64,000 bases of DNA from NCBI GenBank assembly GCA_014058105.1, contig JACGCM010002535.1, forward strand, positions 4,030,001 to 4,094,000, read 5' to 3'. The position numbers and the translations under genes are program-made. The stretch's first letter is position 1. Every line of letters begins with the position of its first letter. The notes below the pieces were generated by a model, which was not told the origin of the DNA, made no database searches, and saw only the letters and a list, made by a program, of their open reading frames with translations. Source of the stretch: Kingdonia uniflora. Lineage: Eukaryota; Streptophyta; Magnoliopsida; Ranunculales; Circaeasteraceae. Of this stretch, positions 44,668 to 56,486 are shown in pieces.

Positions 44668-45433
44668 TATAATAGCCTATTTTCCTATTGCACAAAGATA
44701 GCATTTTACACCTTCACAATCTAGTATGTTTAGTTATGAACAGAAAATAAGCAATACTAGATTTAGCATGGAAAACCCTTGAGTGGGTTAAAAACACGAC
44801 CTCTCTTGAGGAATTTAGAAAAAGAGAGAGGTATATTTAGACTGCTAGCTATTACAAAGAGAGTGAGAGAAATGTAGAAAAGATCACTTAGAGGCTCTCA
44901 GAGTAGCCTCGTTAATTCGTAGCTAGCTAGTCTTATTTATAGGTCTTATAATATGACCATTGGTTACATTGATAAGGAACGTTACAATATCGGGTTTTGA
45001 TGAGTCTTCATGGTGGTTTTTTGTAACGTCTTAACACTTGTAGATTCGTAACAGATCTATTAACATTCTTTAGTTGTGGCTTTAGACCGTTGGGAAGATA
45101 CGATCTCTTGTGATGCTTGTGTGCATACGACCTGTTGATAAGTAGAGGAGTATCTTTTGTAGTGCGATGCTATAGGATGCTTTGATATCTCTGAACTGTT
45201 GATGAAGATATGATCTCTAATAGTGTTCGCGTGTATTTGAATTGTTGATAAATATCTGAGTATTTTCTATAGTGCGATGTTATTGGATGTTTTGTCATCC
45301 CCGAGCTGTAGATGAGGAAGTCTGCATTATGATCTCCTTGATTTTAGTCATTGATTGGTTATCAGTATGTTTACTCGAGCTATGCGAGTTTGAATATCGG
45401 ACTCAGTACGGGGATTAGAAATGAGCCCTCACA
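44668..45433 (-). repeat. 3' LTR of C
   Basis: On the plus strand it starts TATAATAGCC (TG mutated to TA) and ends GAGCCCTCACA. TATA text CCTATAAATAAGA is at 44931-44943 (minus). TAGCATTTTACACC (44699-44712) is the shared U5 motif. It matches 58817-59587 along its full length. Confidence 0.92.
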
Positions 45434-45446
45434 ACTGCCCCCTCTC
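45434..45446 (-). other. Polypurine tract of C
   Basis: The minus strand reads GAGAGGGGGCAG immediately before the LTR start, as expected for plus-strand DNA priming. Plus-strand text is CTGCCCCCTCTC, after one A. Confidence 0.75.
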
Positions 45447-47148
45447 AGCCAATAGCAGGAGAAACGTGTATTGCGAGTGGTGTTGGTTGAGAAGTCCAGT
45501 CGTCTAAATTGAATGCTGTATTGATGGCTTCTATTTCATCTTGGAAGAATAGTAGTTTCGACTTTTGGGTCTCCCAAAAATTCCTCTTGAGACGTGCACT
45601 TGTGATGAATACCATATTGGAAGTTGTAGAGTGCATTAAATGCTGCTAGTATAAAATATGGTGAATAGTTTCTATCACCGTTCACCCTGGTTAACGCTAC
45701 AGTCATTCAGGTCGGGTTGAGTAGTAGTGATGGTGACAACTCGACGCCAAGCATATGAAGTTAGAGTTCAAACAAAAATGGCAAGTCTGTAAACTCATTA
45801 TTTTGGCACACAAAGTCTTTCTCTGCCTACTCCAATCCCTGTTCCTCCAACTTTCCATGGGATGTCGTGGGAAGAAGTAGAGGAGACAGAAGATGATTTT
45901 CATCAACTGTGGCGATTCCATTATGTGGTTTTGCTTGCTGCTCACCGCCGGTCCTGTCTGCGGATGTTTGGAGAAGATATAGTGGGTATTGTAATGGTGG
46001 AGTGGTGGGATTATAGGCGGGGAAGTCGTCTGAGAAGTACTATCGATTCCCTGTGAAAGATTGGGTATTGTAATGGTGGAGGAGGTCCTTCATTGGCAGC
46101 GGAGGTGAGGGTTGTGGTGGAGTGGTGGGATTAATTGTATCCTCCGCTTCATTCCAATCCCCATCCTTGGGCTTTGAGTTTTTTTGTTGGGCCCACCATT
46201 GTTTCTTCTCAAATGTTGCACTGTCATCTACAACGTAGGATATTCTTTGTAAAAGACAAAATTGTCTACAAAACTTGTAATCTTTATCTCCGAATTGGTT
46301 GAAGTATTCGTTCTTGTAACTTGTTTTTCTTGAATAATAAATTTGAACTTTATTATCTTGTCTTGTAAGTGATTGAAGCTGCTTTTGGAACTGTTGTAAG
46401 ATGCCATTGAACAAATATCGAACTAGTCACAGATGACATAGGTCGAAAATATGTAGATCGTAGTATTGATATATCCGAACTGTGTAGGTCGCTCTTATAT
46501 GTGTATGGCCTTATTGAGATATAATGTTGTTATGTTTATGGAGATGACGAGGTCATAATTGCTTTTGTGCCATGAGTTCTTTAGAGCCATGCCATTATCA
46601 ACTTGAATACTTATTATCAACGGTGGAACTTGGTCGGAGCCTTTGAAAATCGCGCTGGATAAACTTGTTAAAGAGGATGTGAGAGCTGTTGATATTAAAA
46701 CCATTCTGCGATGTGAAGAGAGTTATTTGTTATTTCATTGTATGTAAGGTCGGATGATTGATCATAATAAATTGATTTGCTTATGTTGTGGTAGGCTCGT
46801 CATTGCTTTCTGTATCTATGATAATTTTTGACTGAAATGGAACTGAAGCAAAATTTATAGCTGATTTTTTGCTTCTGTCAGACCGAAATTACGGTAAGTG
46901 ATAGTTGAAATAGCTGTACTTAGGTTTTTGAACTGGAACCATGCTATAAGAAAGTATAGCAGGATCGTGCAGCTGTAGAAGGTTATTGTCATAAGTAACC
47001 ATGCTGTAAGATCCGTATAAATCTTCTTGGTCAGTGAGTCCTTAATAATGGCAGAGGAGAAAGATAGATGTGATAACAAAACACGTTACAACAAAACCAA
47101 TTATGAGGGCAAATAAAAAGACGTGCCTGTAAGGAGAGATGACATAGA
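45447..47148. other. Region between the 3' LTR and the antisense gene (C)
   Basis: No protein recognised. A short duplication of about 25-30 bases (GGGTATTGTAATGGTGGAG, then GGAGTGGTGGGATTA) occurs near 45984-46012, 46062-46080 and 46118-46132. The region probably holds upstream control sequence for the antisense gene. Confidence 0.45.
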
Positions 47149-47198
47149 CACGTGTCCCGAAGAGCCGTCATTTCGGAAACTGAGGGATAATATAAAAT
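47149..47198 (+). promoter_or_regulatory. Candidate promoter of the C antisense gene (G-box and TATA)
   Basis: A palindromic G-box CACGTG (47149-47154, inside GACACGTGTC) lies 37 bases upstream of TATAAAAT (47191-47198). The spacing to a predicted start around 47225-47235 is normal for plant promoters. It points along the plus strand toward the antisense gene and away from the LTR. It is inferred from motifs only. Confidence 0.5.
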
Positions 47199-47224
47199 CT
47201 TTTCTTCCCTCTTCTTTTAAACCA

Positions 47225-47583
47225 TAATCAGTTATAGACAGTGGCAAAAGCATTTCAAGAGAGAAAAAATCTTCAAATTTTGAACGCAGTTCTCCAGTGT
47301 TTTGTGATCTTACTAAGAAGGACAAAATTTTATCGTCTGAGGTGCGAGCGGTGACCGGAGTTGACAACTGTTGCTCTCCTAGTACAGGTTAGTATCTCAG
47401 CTTCCATCTTTTCTGTTGTTGCATTAGTTTCTTGGAAAATTGGAAGGTTGCGTTTTTGAACTTTTTGGGTAGATTAATAACGTGTTGGGTACGCACAAAA
47501 ATTGGAAGGTTACGTTTTTGAAAATTGGAAGGCCTGTTTTATTAATAAAAACTCTAAATAGATTTTTCCTTTATGTGTGGTAG
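47225..47583 (+). other. 5' leader of the C antisense gene with intron before the ATG
   Basis: The leader ends CCTAGTACAG with donor GT at 47388. The acceptor GTGTGGTAG ends at 47583 and the ATG follows at once, giving a 196-base intron. The same position is used in B-minus (12734-13038), so the intron probably predates the split of the families. Confidence 0.6.
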
Positions 47584-49501
47584 ATGCGCACAAAAATCCC
47601 AAAACCCAGTAGTAAATTTATTGTATCTACCAGTAGTAAGGCATCATCATCGTCTGATAGGACTATGGATGATTCTGTGGTAATTTGTATTGTGACTGCT
47701 GATAATCCATCTATTTCTTCTGGGAGGGATATGGGATTGTATACGGGGGATGAAACTGGACAATTTTTTAAGTATCCCGAGAATGTAGACGTAGCGAAGA
47801 AATTTTTACAGTATTAAAAGAGTTTAGACGGAGAATGGGGGAATTATGTGATAAATGCAGGGTTGTGGTTTAGAACTCTGGTGAGACCGAGTGGTAATGT
47901 AGAGCATTATCAGGTGCCTTTTCTGGACCGTTGGAAGAGAAGTATGGATATAGGAAGCGATATAGATATCATTTATTATAATAGAACTGGCTCAGAGGTT
48001 GTAGAGGAAGGATTCCTCAGTTATTTGAACTAGGTCGCATATGGGTTGAGTATTCCCCTAACCTTTTTATAAAAAGAGGTGATGAATGCACTAATGAGTT
48101 GCCCTGGTCAATTAAATGGTAACATCTTTGAGATGATGAGAGTCTGTGAAGTCCTTAACCAGAAGTGGAGAGATGGTGGCATTGCAAGACAATTCGTTGC
48201 GGATGATGTCTTAAAATACTATAAGTTTAAGTATGTGAAAGATTGGAAGAGCGGATACTTGTTTAGTGATTTGGCGAGGCTAAAATTCTTTGATTTTGAA
48301 TCTTCTGGGAGGCCCTGGTGCAACCATCTTGTGATGATGAGGAGTAATTATATGCAAGTTCCTGGGGAACCCACGCTTGAGCTGATATAGAAGAATTTTA
48401 ACAAGAGTAAGTGTCTTCATTCTGCCTGCAGTTTGTCTTTTAACTTATTATGAGCTGCTAACATAGTTTGTTGCTGCTTTGGCAGAGCCTAATCCAAAAG
48501 TTGTTGCTGATACATCGAATTTGTTCGACGTCGTTAGTCGAGATGGGAGCGAACTGAACAAAGTTCTTGGAGAACTAGGAATTCACAGAGAAAAGAGGGT
48601 TAACTCTGTAGTTGAAAAAGTACGGCGAGCTCATCAAAAACGAGCTATGGCTGCATCTGGCTCTACTTATGCTAATGTTATGGAGATTCATGCCTATGTT
48701 ATAGGTACTTCGAGCTCCTTAGCTCGGCGACCAAGAATGAAAAAGACAGTGCTGCCTTCTGAACAAATAGCTCCTGTACATATACCACCGGTGGGAATTG
48801 AGGGGGTGGTTGCTGATGTAAATATGGCTCCTCCTCTGAAGAAGCAGAAAAAAGAATCTGGTCAAGATATCTGGGCTTCTTTGAAGGGTGTCAACCTCGA
48901 AGCCGTAGAGCAGGAGGCGTTAAACTTGGCTACGCGTGATCCCATCCGCTTTGATACTCAAATTTGATCCAGCATCTCCAAGGTGTGCAAGGTGTTATTT
49001 GATTAAAACTTTTCTAGTAATGATCCGATTTTGTAATACTGTTTTGTTGTATTTGTGGTGTAGCTTTTTGTTGCTTGGAAGTCGGCCGCAGAGATGTTAA
49101 AGCTAGCTGTTACAAATCGTGGTGAACTTGTTCGATAACATGATGCAGAGAAAGCTGCTCTGCAAGAACAGTTCGAGCAAGAGAAGATACTGCAGAGGGA
49201 GCAGTTTGAAAAGGAGAAGGTGCTACAGAAGGAGCAGTTCGAGAAGGAAGCTGCCGCTATAAAGCAAGAGGTTGAAGATGAGGTGAAGAAGGTTGTTGAT
49301 ATTGTGGTGGCTTCCCGAAATAAGCTGATTCAAGCCTTCTTCTTTTGGGGTTTGAGCAGAGAGGATGTCAATCTTTCTCTTGTAGGGAAGTATGGCGAGA
49401 TTGTCTTCCCAGGGAATGATGCTTCTCCAGTGGCTGAGCAGACCCCAGCTCCTCCAGTGGCTGATGATCCGACCAAGGAGGTAGCAGGATCTAAATCTTG
49501 A
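47584..49501 (+). pseudogene. Antisense gene of C (acidic/coiled-coil protein)
   Basis: Predicted coding exons: 47584-48406, 48486-48982 and 49064-49501. MRTKIPKPSSKFIVSTSS starts the protein. The centre has VMNALMSCPGQLNGNIFEMM, matching APCQMNGNFNEMIRV of family B, then QFVADDVLKYYKFKYVKDW. Exon 2 holds ELNKVLGELGIHREKRV. Exon 3 is a heptad-like coiled coil with a three-fold EQFE(K/Q)EK repeat and a Pro/Ala-rich tail (AEQTPAPPVADDPTKEVAGS). Stops at 47815, near 48031, in the linker before 48079, at 48390, 48966 and near 49136 show decay. Function unknown; it resembles 'putative gypsy type transposon' proteins. Confidence 0.75.
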
Positions 49502-49652
49502 TTCTGTTGTTGTAGCATAGCTTTTGAGACTTAGTCAAACTTTATCATTTGTACTGGTGGTAGAACTGCTTTTGACGAGGTTTTGAAATTTTTGTTGTTG
49601 TTGTTGATGTTGATATATGTTATTTTGATGTGAATGTATGATTTGTATGTAG

Positions 49653-50813
49653 GAGGTAGTTTATTTGAGGGGGAAAGTGATCGAGATGGAGAAGGCCTTG
49701 AGTCGAGCAAGGGATTCCATCAATCGTACTCAACAGGTACACAATAAACTTGAATATGAGAGACACCTTCATAAGTCAAATTTGGATAAAACCTTTAAGG
49801 AGTTATCTGAGCTTCAATGCAAATATGGGAAGATAAAAATTGAGAGGGATGAGGTTTTGCAAAAAGAGACCGATAGGTTCGTTTTACTCAGAAAATCCCT
49901 TAAGGATAAGCGGTTCGTAGATGAGAGTGATAAGTTAGAGTGTCAAAGGTCATTATTGTCTTTGACACTGTATTTTGAGGCCGAAGTTGATAGTGAGCAG
50001 GGTTTGAAGGAGGCCTATTTAGAACTGTTAACTAAGAGAGACACAGTGCCGGACCTAGCTAGGGTGAAATTCATAGTGCAAGAAGCGCGCAATCGCTATA
50101 GTAGAGAGGCGCAAAGATGCTCAGCTCGGGCTGTAGTATCCATCTTATGGGATGGTGTAGGTTCATTTCCTGATGAGCTTGACTTTTGTAAGGGCAAAGG
50201 GTAATGAGGATCCTTTTCATTAACATAAAAAAGGAGGATAGAAAGATCCACGCACAATAATAAATCAGTCTGAGGCATGCTTCTGATGAACTGGAGCGGT
50301 GCAAGGGTCATAATGCACGTCTAGAGAGGGAAAAGGTTGAGTGTGCTAGGAAGTTGTAAAACTTCGAGAAAAGAATGATATTGTTAGAAGCGCATTTACT
50401 TGATACGCAGCAACGTCTACAAATATCCCAATCACGCTTGAAGAAGAAAATTACTACAAAGCGGGGGAAACGTGCTATCGACACGGACCACGAACGTCAG
50501 ATAGCCGATGTGATCGCATTTTATGGGGGCGAGCTCGAGAGAGTAAAAAATGAATTTAGACGTTATATCTCGAGCTATGGTAAAGATGTGGAAGTAGAGA
50601 AATGATAAGGTTGAAAATATGCGGTTTGCAAAAGGGAATGAGGGTGGGGGAGCTACAACCTCAAAACCACGAGCTGAAGAGTCTGAGGAGGAGGAGGTCA
50701 AAGATCTGCTGCATTACACATGGTATAAGACCCGTCCGCAAGAGGTCGTAATCTTTAATGAACCTTTGCAAGTAGATGCTAGTAGTAGAAGGGTACAATC
50801 ACAAGCCAACTAG
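49653..50813 (+). pseudogene. Second coiled-coil block downstream of the C antisense gene
   Basis: An acceptor-like AG at 49651-49652 precedes EVVYLRGKVIEMEKALSRAR. A long open stretch to 50204 is a coiled coil (HLHKSNLDKTFKELSELQCK). After frame shifts it continues as HASDELERCKGHNARLEREK and ENMRFAKGNEGGGATTSKPR with an acidic end. It could be later exons of the same gene (donor-like AAGGAG/GTAGCA near 49480) or a separate gene. No counterpart is visible in B. Confidence 0.6.
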
Positions 50814-50954
50814 ATTGTGGCATTTGATTGTACGTTGTATAATGTACTTGATTTGTGTATCATAACTTGATGTTGTAATAAATGTTGTAGAATTATATGT
50901 CTTGAATGAATATCTGTTGATAGATATATTGTCTCTTGTGATCTGTTCTTCTAG

Positions 50955-52088
50955 GTTGAAGACAAAGAACAGGACAAATTGGTTGCCATATCCGCGTCAA
51001 ATAAAAAATTGTCTGCCAAGTTGCAGCAATGTTCATTGGCGGTTGAAAGAATGACTTTGTTGAATTCAAAGCTAAAATCTGAGATGTTGGAGCTGCAGAG
51101 TTGGCTAAATGCTATAACCGTAGAGTTGTCATGTAAGGATGCAGGGATATTAACTGCTAATAATGAATCTAAACTGTGGAAAGAATCTCTGAAGAAGAAA
51201 AAGTTAGAGACCATGGTTGCGAATCAACAGGTGTTGGATCTGTTAAGTACGATTGAAAAGTAGAATAATGATTTGTTGTATCTTCAATCGGTGATAGTAA
51301 ATAATATTGATCTCTTAAAGAAGCAAGATTCTGAAATCTGTTACATGCGCGAGCGCCTGAAAAAGCTGAACTGGGATTTGCGTGAGGCTCGAGATTCTTG
51401 TCAGGGAAAAAACGACCGTGCCAAAACTCATGAGGAGGCATGTTCCAAGAGAGATCGAGAGTTTAATGAGGCCATCAATAAATGTAATTCATGGATCATT
51501 GATCTTGACCGGGACAAACAAGCTTTGGTACAGGAGTGTGTTCAAGGTAATGAAGTTTTCGAGGAACTTCATGCGAAGTATAAAGAGTCACAGGGGATGA
51601 TGGACGCAGCTAAAGCCGAGATCAATTATTTGAGGGAGGTAGATAACAAGTTGTACCTTCTGAAGCAAGAGATTGAGTGCAGTGTGTAGATAATAAAGCA
51701 ATAAAGAGGCTCGTTGCTGTAGGAGAAAAAATCTCTAGAAGCTCGATGTAAAGATCCTGATGATAAACTAAACAAGATGAAAACCAAATTTTATGAAGCT
51801 CCGTTGTTGACTGCGGAAAATGGTACGTTGCGTGCTATGGCTATGCTGCATGCTGATGTAGATAAATTTCGAACAGAGTGTGAGTCGATCTTGGCTGCCA
51901 CAACTGAATACGTTATGGAATATGACTTGCAGCTAGCACGGTTATCTTATATAGATAATTTGATGCCGAGAGTTATGGAATTGCTGAATGCACCTTCTAC
52001 TGTAGTTGATACGGCTATTCCTTTCCCTATCTTACTTTCATCTGGGCCTGGGGAGAGTTTAAATGTTGTACGCCCAAAGCGCAAATAG
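50955..52088 (+). pseudogene. Third coiled-coil block of the C antisense region
   Basis: The acceptor-like TTCTTCTAG ends at 50954. VEDKEQDKLVAISASNKKLS starts a coiled coil of roughly 370 residues: KLQQCSLAVERMTLLNSKLK, EICYMRERLKKLNWDLREAR and VFEELHAKYKESQGMMDAAK, ending SGPGESLNVVRPKRK at 52088 with a basic tail. One stop at 51261 and a frame change near 51690 interrupt it. Composition is Lys/Glu-rich like a myosin tail or SMC-type coil, but no motor or ATPase motif is present. AATAAA follows near 52280. Confidence 0.65.
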
Positions 52089-52319
52089 TAGTTTTATTGT
52101 TTATATTGAAATGAGACAGAGTGTAAATATGTCTTTGCTGTAGAAAAATGTCAAATGTTGAGTAGATAAAAAAGTTTGTTGTTATCTCTATGTATAATCG
52201 AATTTGGTGATCCAACGAACGACCATATAGAGATGTTGTGATGTTGTATTATAACATGTATAGGTCAATTTGAACAAATCAATAAAGACCGTAATGAGAT
52301 ATTTGAAGGGCGCATTACT

Positions 52320-53110
52320 ACCAGGTCGAATTGATTATCTCAATAAGCAACCCTCGGGGCAGCGCGTATGTAGATCCCAGTTATAGGTCAAGTTGAGCGA
52401 CCGTGAGGGGACATGTTTGGAATATTGCATAGCTGAATGGCATCTCTGCCATATCGAATTGATTGACTCAATAAGTGATCCTCGGAGAGCGTAGATAGGC
52501 AGAAGAGCTATGAAGTAGATCCCAGTTATAGGTTGAGTTGAGCGACCGTGATGGGACATGTATTGAATATTGCATAGCTGAATGGCGCCTCTGCCAGATC
52601 GAATTGATTGACTCAATAAGCGATCCTCGGAGAGCGTGTATATATTTAAAGAGCTATAAAGTAGATCCCAGTTATAGGTCGAGCTGAGCGACCGTGATGG
52701 GACATGTATTAAATATTGCATAGTTGAATGGCGTCTCTGCGAGATCAAATTGATTGACTTTAATAAGCGATCCTCAGAGAGCGTGTATATATTTGAAGAG
52801 CTATCAAGTAGATCTCAGTTATAGGTCAAGCTGAGCGACTGTGATGGGACATGTATTGAATATTGCATAGCTGAATAGCGTCTCCGCCAGATCAAATTGA
52901 TTGACTCAATAAGCAATCCTCGGAGAGCGTACATATATTTGAAGAGCTATGAAGTAGATCCCAGTAATAGGTCGAGATGAGCGACTGTGATGGGACATGT
53001 ACTGAATATTGCATAGCTGAATGACATCTCTGCCAGATCGAATTGATTGACTTCAATAAGCAATCCTCGGAGAGCGTATATATTTGAAGAGCTATGAAGT
53101 AGATATTGTT
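52320..53110 (-). repeat. Tandem array, unit about 146 bp, about 5 copies (C)
   Basis: ACATGT (ACATG in one copy) following GGG recurs at 52411, 52556, 52702, 52849 and 52995, spaced 145-147 bases. Units share ATCGAATTGATTGACT, AAGTAGATCCCAGTTATAGG and TCCTCGGAGAGCGT. The array sits between the antisense region end (52088) and the integrase end (about 53330). Confidence 0.93.
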
Positions 53111-53329
53111 GTAGTAATTCTCCGTAGTAGGTCGATTTGAGCGAACCATATGAAGATAAGTACAATGTTTGAATAGATTTGTAGCATGATGATGAAAATT
53201 TGCTTTAATGAATCAAATCTGAAGTTACAGCATATTTAATTTTGATACAGCTTCAGTCAGCGGGTATTCCATGGATTAGGTATAGGTACTCCATCATGTG
53301 TACTTAGATCGTAAGACCCCAAACCGCTC

Positions 53330-54330
53330 GCGCCAGTTATGATGAAGGGACCTTCCCAATTGTCTGTTAACTTTCCCGCATTAGGTGTTTTGTGATGATG
53401 GGGGATTTCCCTGAGAACGAGGTCTTTGGTTTTAAATTCTTGATGTCAAACGTGCTTGTTATAAGACCATGATAAAGCAAGCTGATATCTTCCTAGATTG
53501 ACAATGGATCTTTCGTGCGTTTCTTCAATCATATTCAGGTTGCATACGATCTGAAATTCGTTTTCATCATTTGTCATCTCGTGATCGTGTATTGGGTGAT
53601 GATACTGAGTGGGAATTATGGCTTCCGTCCCGTAGGCCAGTAAGAATGGAGTACAACCTGTTGCTGTTCTTGGAGTTGTTCGATATGCTCAAAATACGTG
53701 TGGTAACTCGTTCACCCAATTCCCCTTTTTGTCAACTAAACGCTTTTTGAGTCCGTCCACAATCATTTGATTAGTAATTTGAGCTTGTCCGCTTCCTTGA
53801 GGATAGTAAGGGTTTGATGGGGAGTGAATGATATTGTGCTTATTGAGGAATGCGACGACTTTGGAGCCAACGAACTATGGTCCATTATTGATTCTGATAG
53901 TATGCGGTCTGCCGAACCGAATGATAATGTTCTCCCAGATGAATCAGATGACTTCTTCTTCTCGTGTTCGGCTCAACGGGACTGCCTCTACCCATTTAGT
54001 AAAGTAGTCCGTAACGACCAACAAATACTTTCGTTTTCCTGGTGCTGTAGGAAATTCACCTACGAGATTGAGAGCCCATTGTCTGAACGGCCAGGTAACT
54101 TGGCTTGAGTGTAGTTCGAGCACTGGGGATCGTATCGTTGGACTGTGACATTGGCAGCGTCACATTTGCGAGCATACTCGATTGCTTGGGCTTTCATCTT
54201 AGGCTAAAACATTCCTTGCATTAAATCTCTGTTTACAAGAGATCGTCCTGCGGCATGGGACCGGCATGTGCCTCCGTGTAGATCGTGCAAGAATTGTTGT
54301 GCCTATTTTTTAGATAGGCAGAGGAGGTAT
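53330..54330 (-). pseudogene. pol: integrase (C)
   Basis: Read in shifting minus-strand frames: CRSHAAGRSLVNRDLMQG of the zinc-binding end, TKWVEAV-like and REEEVI-like core text (53930-54010), ILPFSWNDRS-like junctions, KEADKLKLLIK and, near 53600-53680, WAYRTTPR-like remnants. Frame changes are so frequent that the catalytic triad cannot be read with confidence. Identity rests on order and on homology with A-plus and B-minus. Confidence 0.7.
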
Positions 54331-54639
54331 GGACCAGTGGTTGATATTTTGTAAAGGAGGTTATCCCGGGCAATATATCTACGGGCATTGTCAATTAATC
54401 TCCGTCGTTCTGTAGGATCCTCCGGAAGTGGACCATCGAATTTATTGTGAGGTCCAATGTATCTGATGAAAGGCTATCTCCAATCACTTTCGATCTCCTC
54501 GCTGCCCCCAGTATTAATGGTGTTGGACACGGTGGTATTAATGTCGGGGTTAAAAATGACGTTGATTTATAAATAATGAGCTTCTGATCCAAAGACCCCA
54601 GCAAGCTAAGAGAGTGCATCTGAATGTCTATTTTCTTCC

Positions 54640-55020
54640 CTTAGAAAATGTTCCATAAATATTGTTTGCAATTTGTTCATTTGTTCGACTACTGCAACAG
54701 CATAGTCAATCATTTTCCCATTTTCTTAAAAGATACTCGCGTGATGATTGACGATCCGTAATGAATCGGTGTAGACAGAGAGCTCTGCTATACCCAGTGT
54801 GAGTGCCATGTCCAAGCCATGAATTAGTGCCTTATATTCTGTTACATTGTTGGTTACTTCAAAATTGAGGTGAATAGATATTTCGAGCCGATCATTAGAA
54901 GGAGTAATAAGAACAATCCCCACACCTAATCTGGCTGGTCCGACGGAGCCGTCCGTCAAAAGTCGCCAACCTTTCTTTGTTACCCAATCAGACTTCTCTT
55001 CAGACTTTACTGTGGGTGGT
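54640..55020 (-). pseudogene. pol: second RNase H (C)
   Basis: LLTDGSVGPARLGVGIVLI, NNVTEYKALIHGLDMALTLG and AELSVYTDSLRIVNHHASIF give three catalytic acids (D of TDGS, E of TEYKAL, D of YTDS) of the archaeal-type RNase H that marks Tat elements. A stop follows ASIF; the last part is near 54640-54720 in another frame. Confidence 0.85.
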
Positions 55021-55748
55021 TCATCTTTGTTAACATCAACGTCTTCTTCCTAATCAGGATCGTCTACTGGAAAGTCAACTAGAAAATCTGCTATAGCCAG
55101 ACCTTTCTCAGAGTGGCGTGGCCCAAAATGTATGTCGTGTTCTTCGAGTATTACTGACAATTGCTGAATACGTCGAGATTTTTCGTGTTTAGATAAGATT
55201 TCACAGAGTGGATAGTTCGTCAAGACACGAACAGCATAGGATTGGAAATACTGTTTTAATTTTTACGATGTATAGACGAGAGCAAAAAGAAGCTTCTCGA
55301 TCTTGGTGTATCTTGTTTTAGTCGGGGTTAGAGTCTTGCGGATAAAATAGACTGGTTTCTCGATCTTTTTGTCGAGTCGGAGGAGAACAGAGCTGAGAGA
55401 AGTATCTGTGACGGCCAGGTATACTGTTAGTTCTTCTCCATCTGCTGGTGCGCTCATAACTGGTAGTTTACCCAAATGTTGTTTGAGTTCAAGGAAAGCG
55501 GCTTTGCATTTATCTGTCTACTCGATCTTGGGATCCTTCTTTGATTTTCCTCGCGATGTACCTTGTTTTAGCAGATCGAATAGAGGTCGGCATTTGTCTG
55601 AAGATTTGGACACAAATCTGTTAAGTACTATGATCTTCCCGACTAGTTTCTGAACATCATTTTTTGTCTTTGGTGAAGGCATAGCCAAGAGAGCTCGTAT
55701 GCGTGATGGATCAGCTTCAATTCCTCGTTTGCTGATTAGGTGGCCCAA
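55021..55748 (-). pseudogene. pol: RT thumb and first RNase H (C)
   Basis: MGHLISKRGIEADPSRIRAL, MPSPKTKNDVQKLVGKIIVL and FVSKSSDKCRPLFDLLKQG precede YLAVTDTSLSSVLLRLDKK, PVYFIRKTLTPTKTRYTKIE and KLLFALVYTS. Catalytic D (VTDTS) and E (IEKLLF) are present. Two stops break the frame (55517 and 55262). Confidence 0.88.
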
Positions 55749-56486
55749 GAATTTTCCGGATTATACTCCGAACTGGCATTTGTCAGGATTCAAGCGCATT
55801 TTGTAATCTCGCTAAATCTCAAAAGTTACTCGTAAATCTGCCAGATGGTCTTCTTTCTTGAGACTTTTGCAAAGCATGTCGTCGATGTAAATCTCCATTA
55901 TTTTACCGAGTTGATCTTTGAACATTTGCGTCACTAATCTCTGATAGGTAGCGCCGGCATTTTTCAGGTCGAAAGGTATGACCTTATAGCAATGCAGGCC
56001 TTGTTCGGTGATGAACGCAATTTTGTCTTGATCTTCAGGGAAAAGTGGTATTTGATTGTATCCTGATGCAACATCCATCAATGAGAAGAGTTTGTGCCCT
56101 GCAGTTGAATCGAGCATATGGTTGATGATTGGAAGTGGAAAGCTATCTTTTGGAGTGTGTCGATTGAGATCCATGAAATCGACGCAGATTCTGACCTTAC
56201 CGTTTTTCTTTGGGACTGCGACAATGTTCGAGATCCAGTCCGGGTAAATAGCTTTGCGGATAAAACTGACCTTAACCAATTTGTCGATCTCTTTGTTTAC
56301 TTCGTCTCGTAATTTTGGTGTTATAGTTCGATGCTTCTGTTTAACCGGTTTTGCCTTCTCTTTCAACTCTAGCTTATGGCATGCCATGGCTGGATCGATC
56401 CCTGGCATTTCGTGGAACATCCACGGAAAAACATTGTGGTTATCCAAGAGGAATTGCATGAGACTTGAACGTTCCTCCGTGGTCAA
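55749..56486 (-). pseudogene. pol: reverse transcriptase (C), mostly open
   Basis: A 224-codon open stretch (55812-56486) covers almost the whole RT core: VFPWMFHEMPGIDPAMACHK, KLVKVSFIRKAIYPDWISNI, ICVDFMDLNRHTPKDSFPLP, LMDVASGYNQIPLFPEDQDK, VIPFDLKNAGATYQRLV and YIDDMLCKSLKKEDHLADLR. The catalytic YIDD at 55875-55889 is intact (FGLK reads FDLK). It is the best preserved RT in the window and the best query for classifying the element. Confidence 0.93.

Noticed and set aside
49064..52088. A host SMC, kinesin or myosin gene
   Set aside because: Only coiled-coil text is present, no ATPase or motor motif, and the whole region lies between the LTRs of element C.
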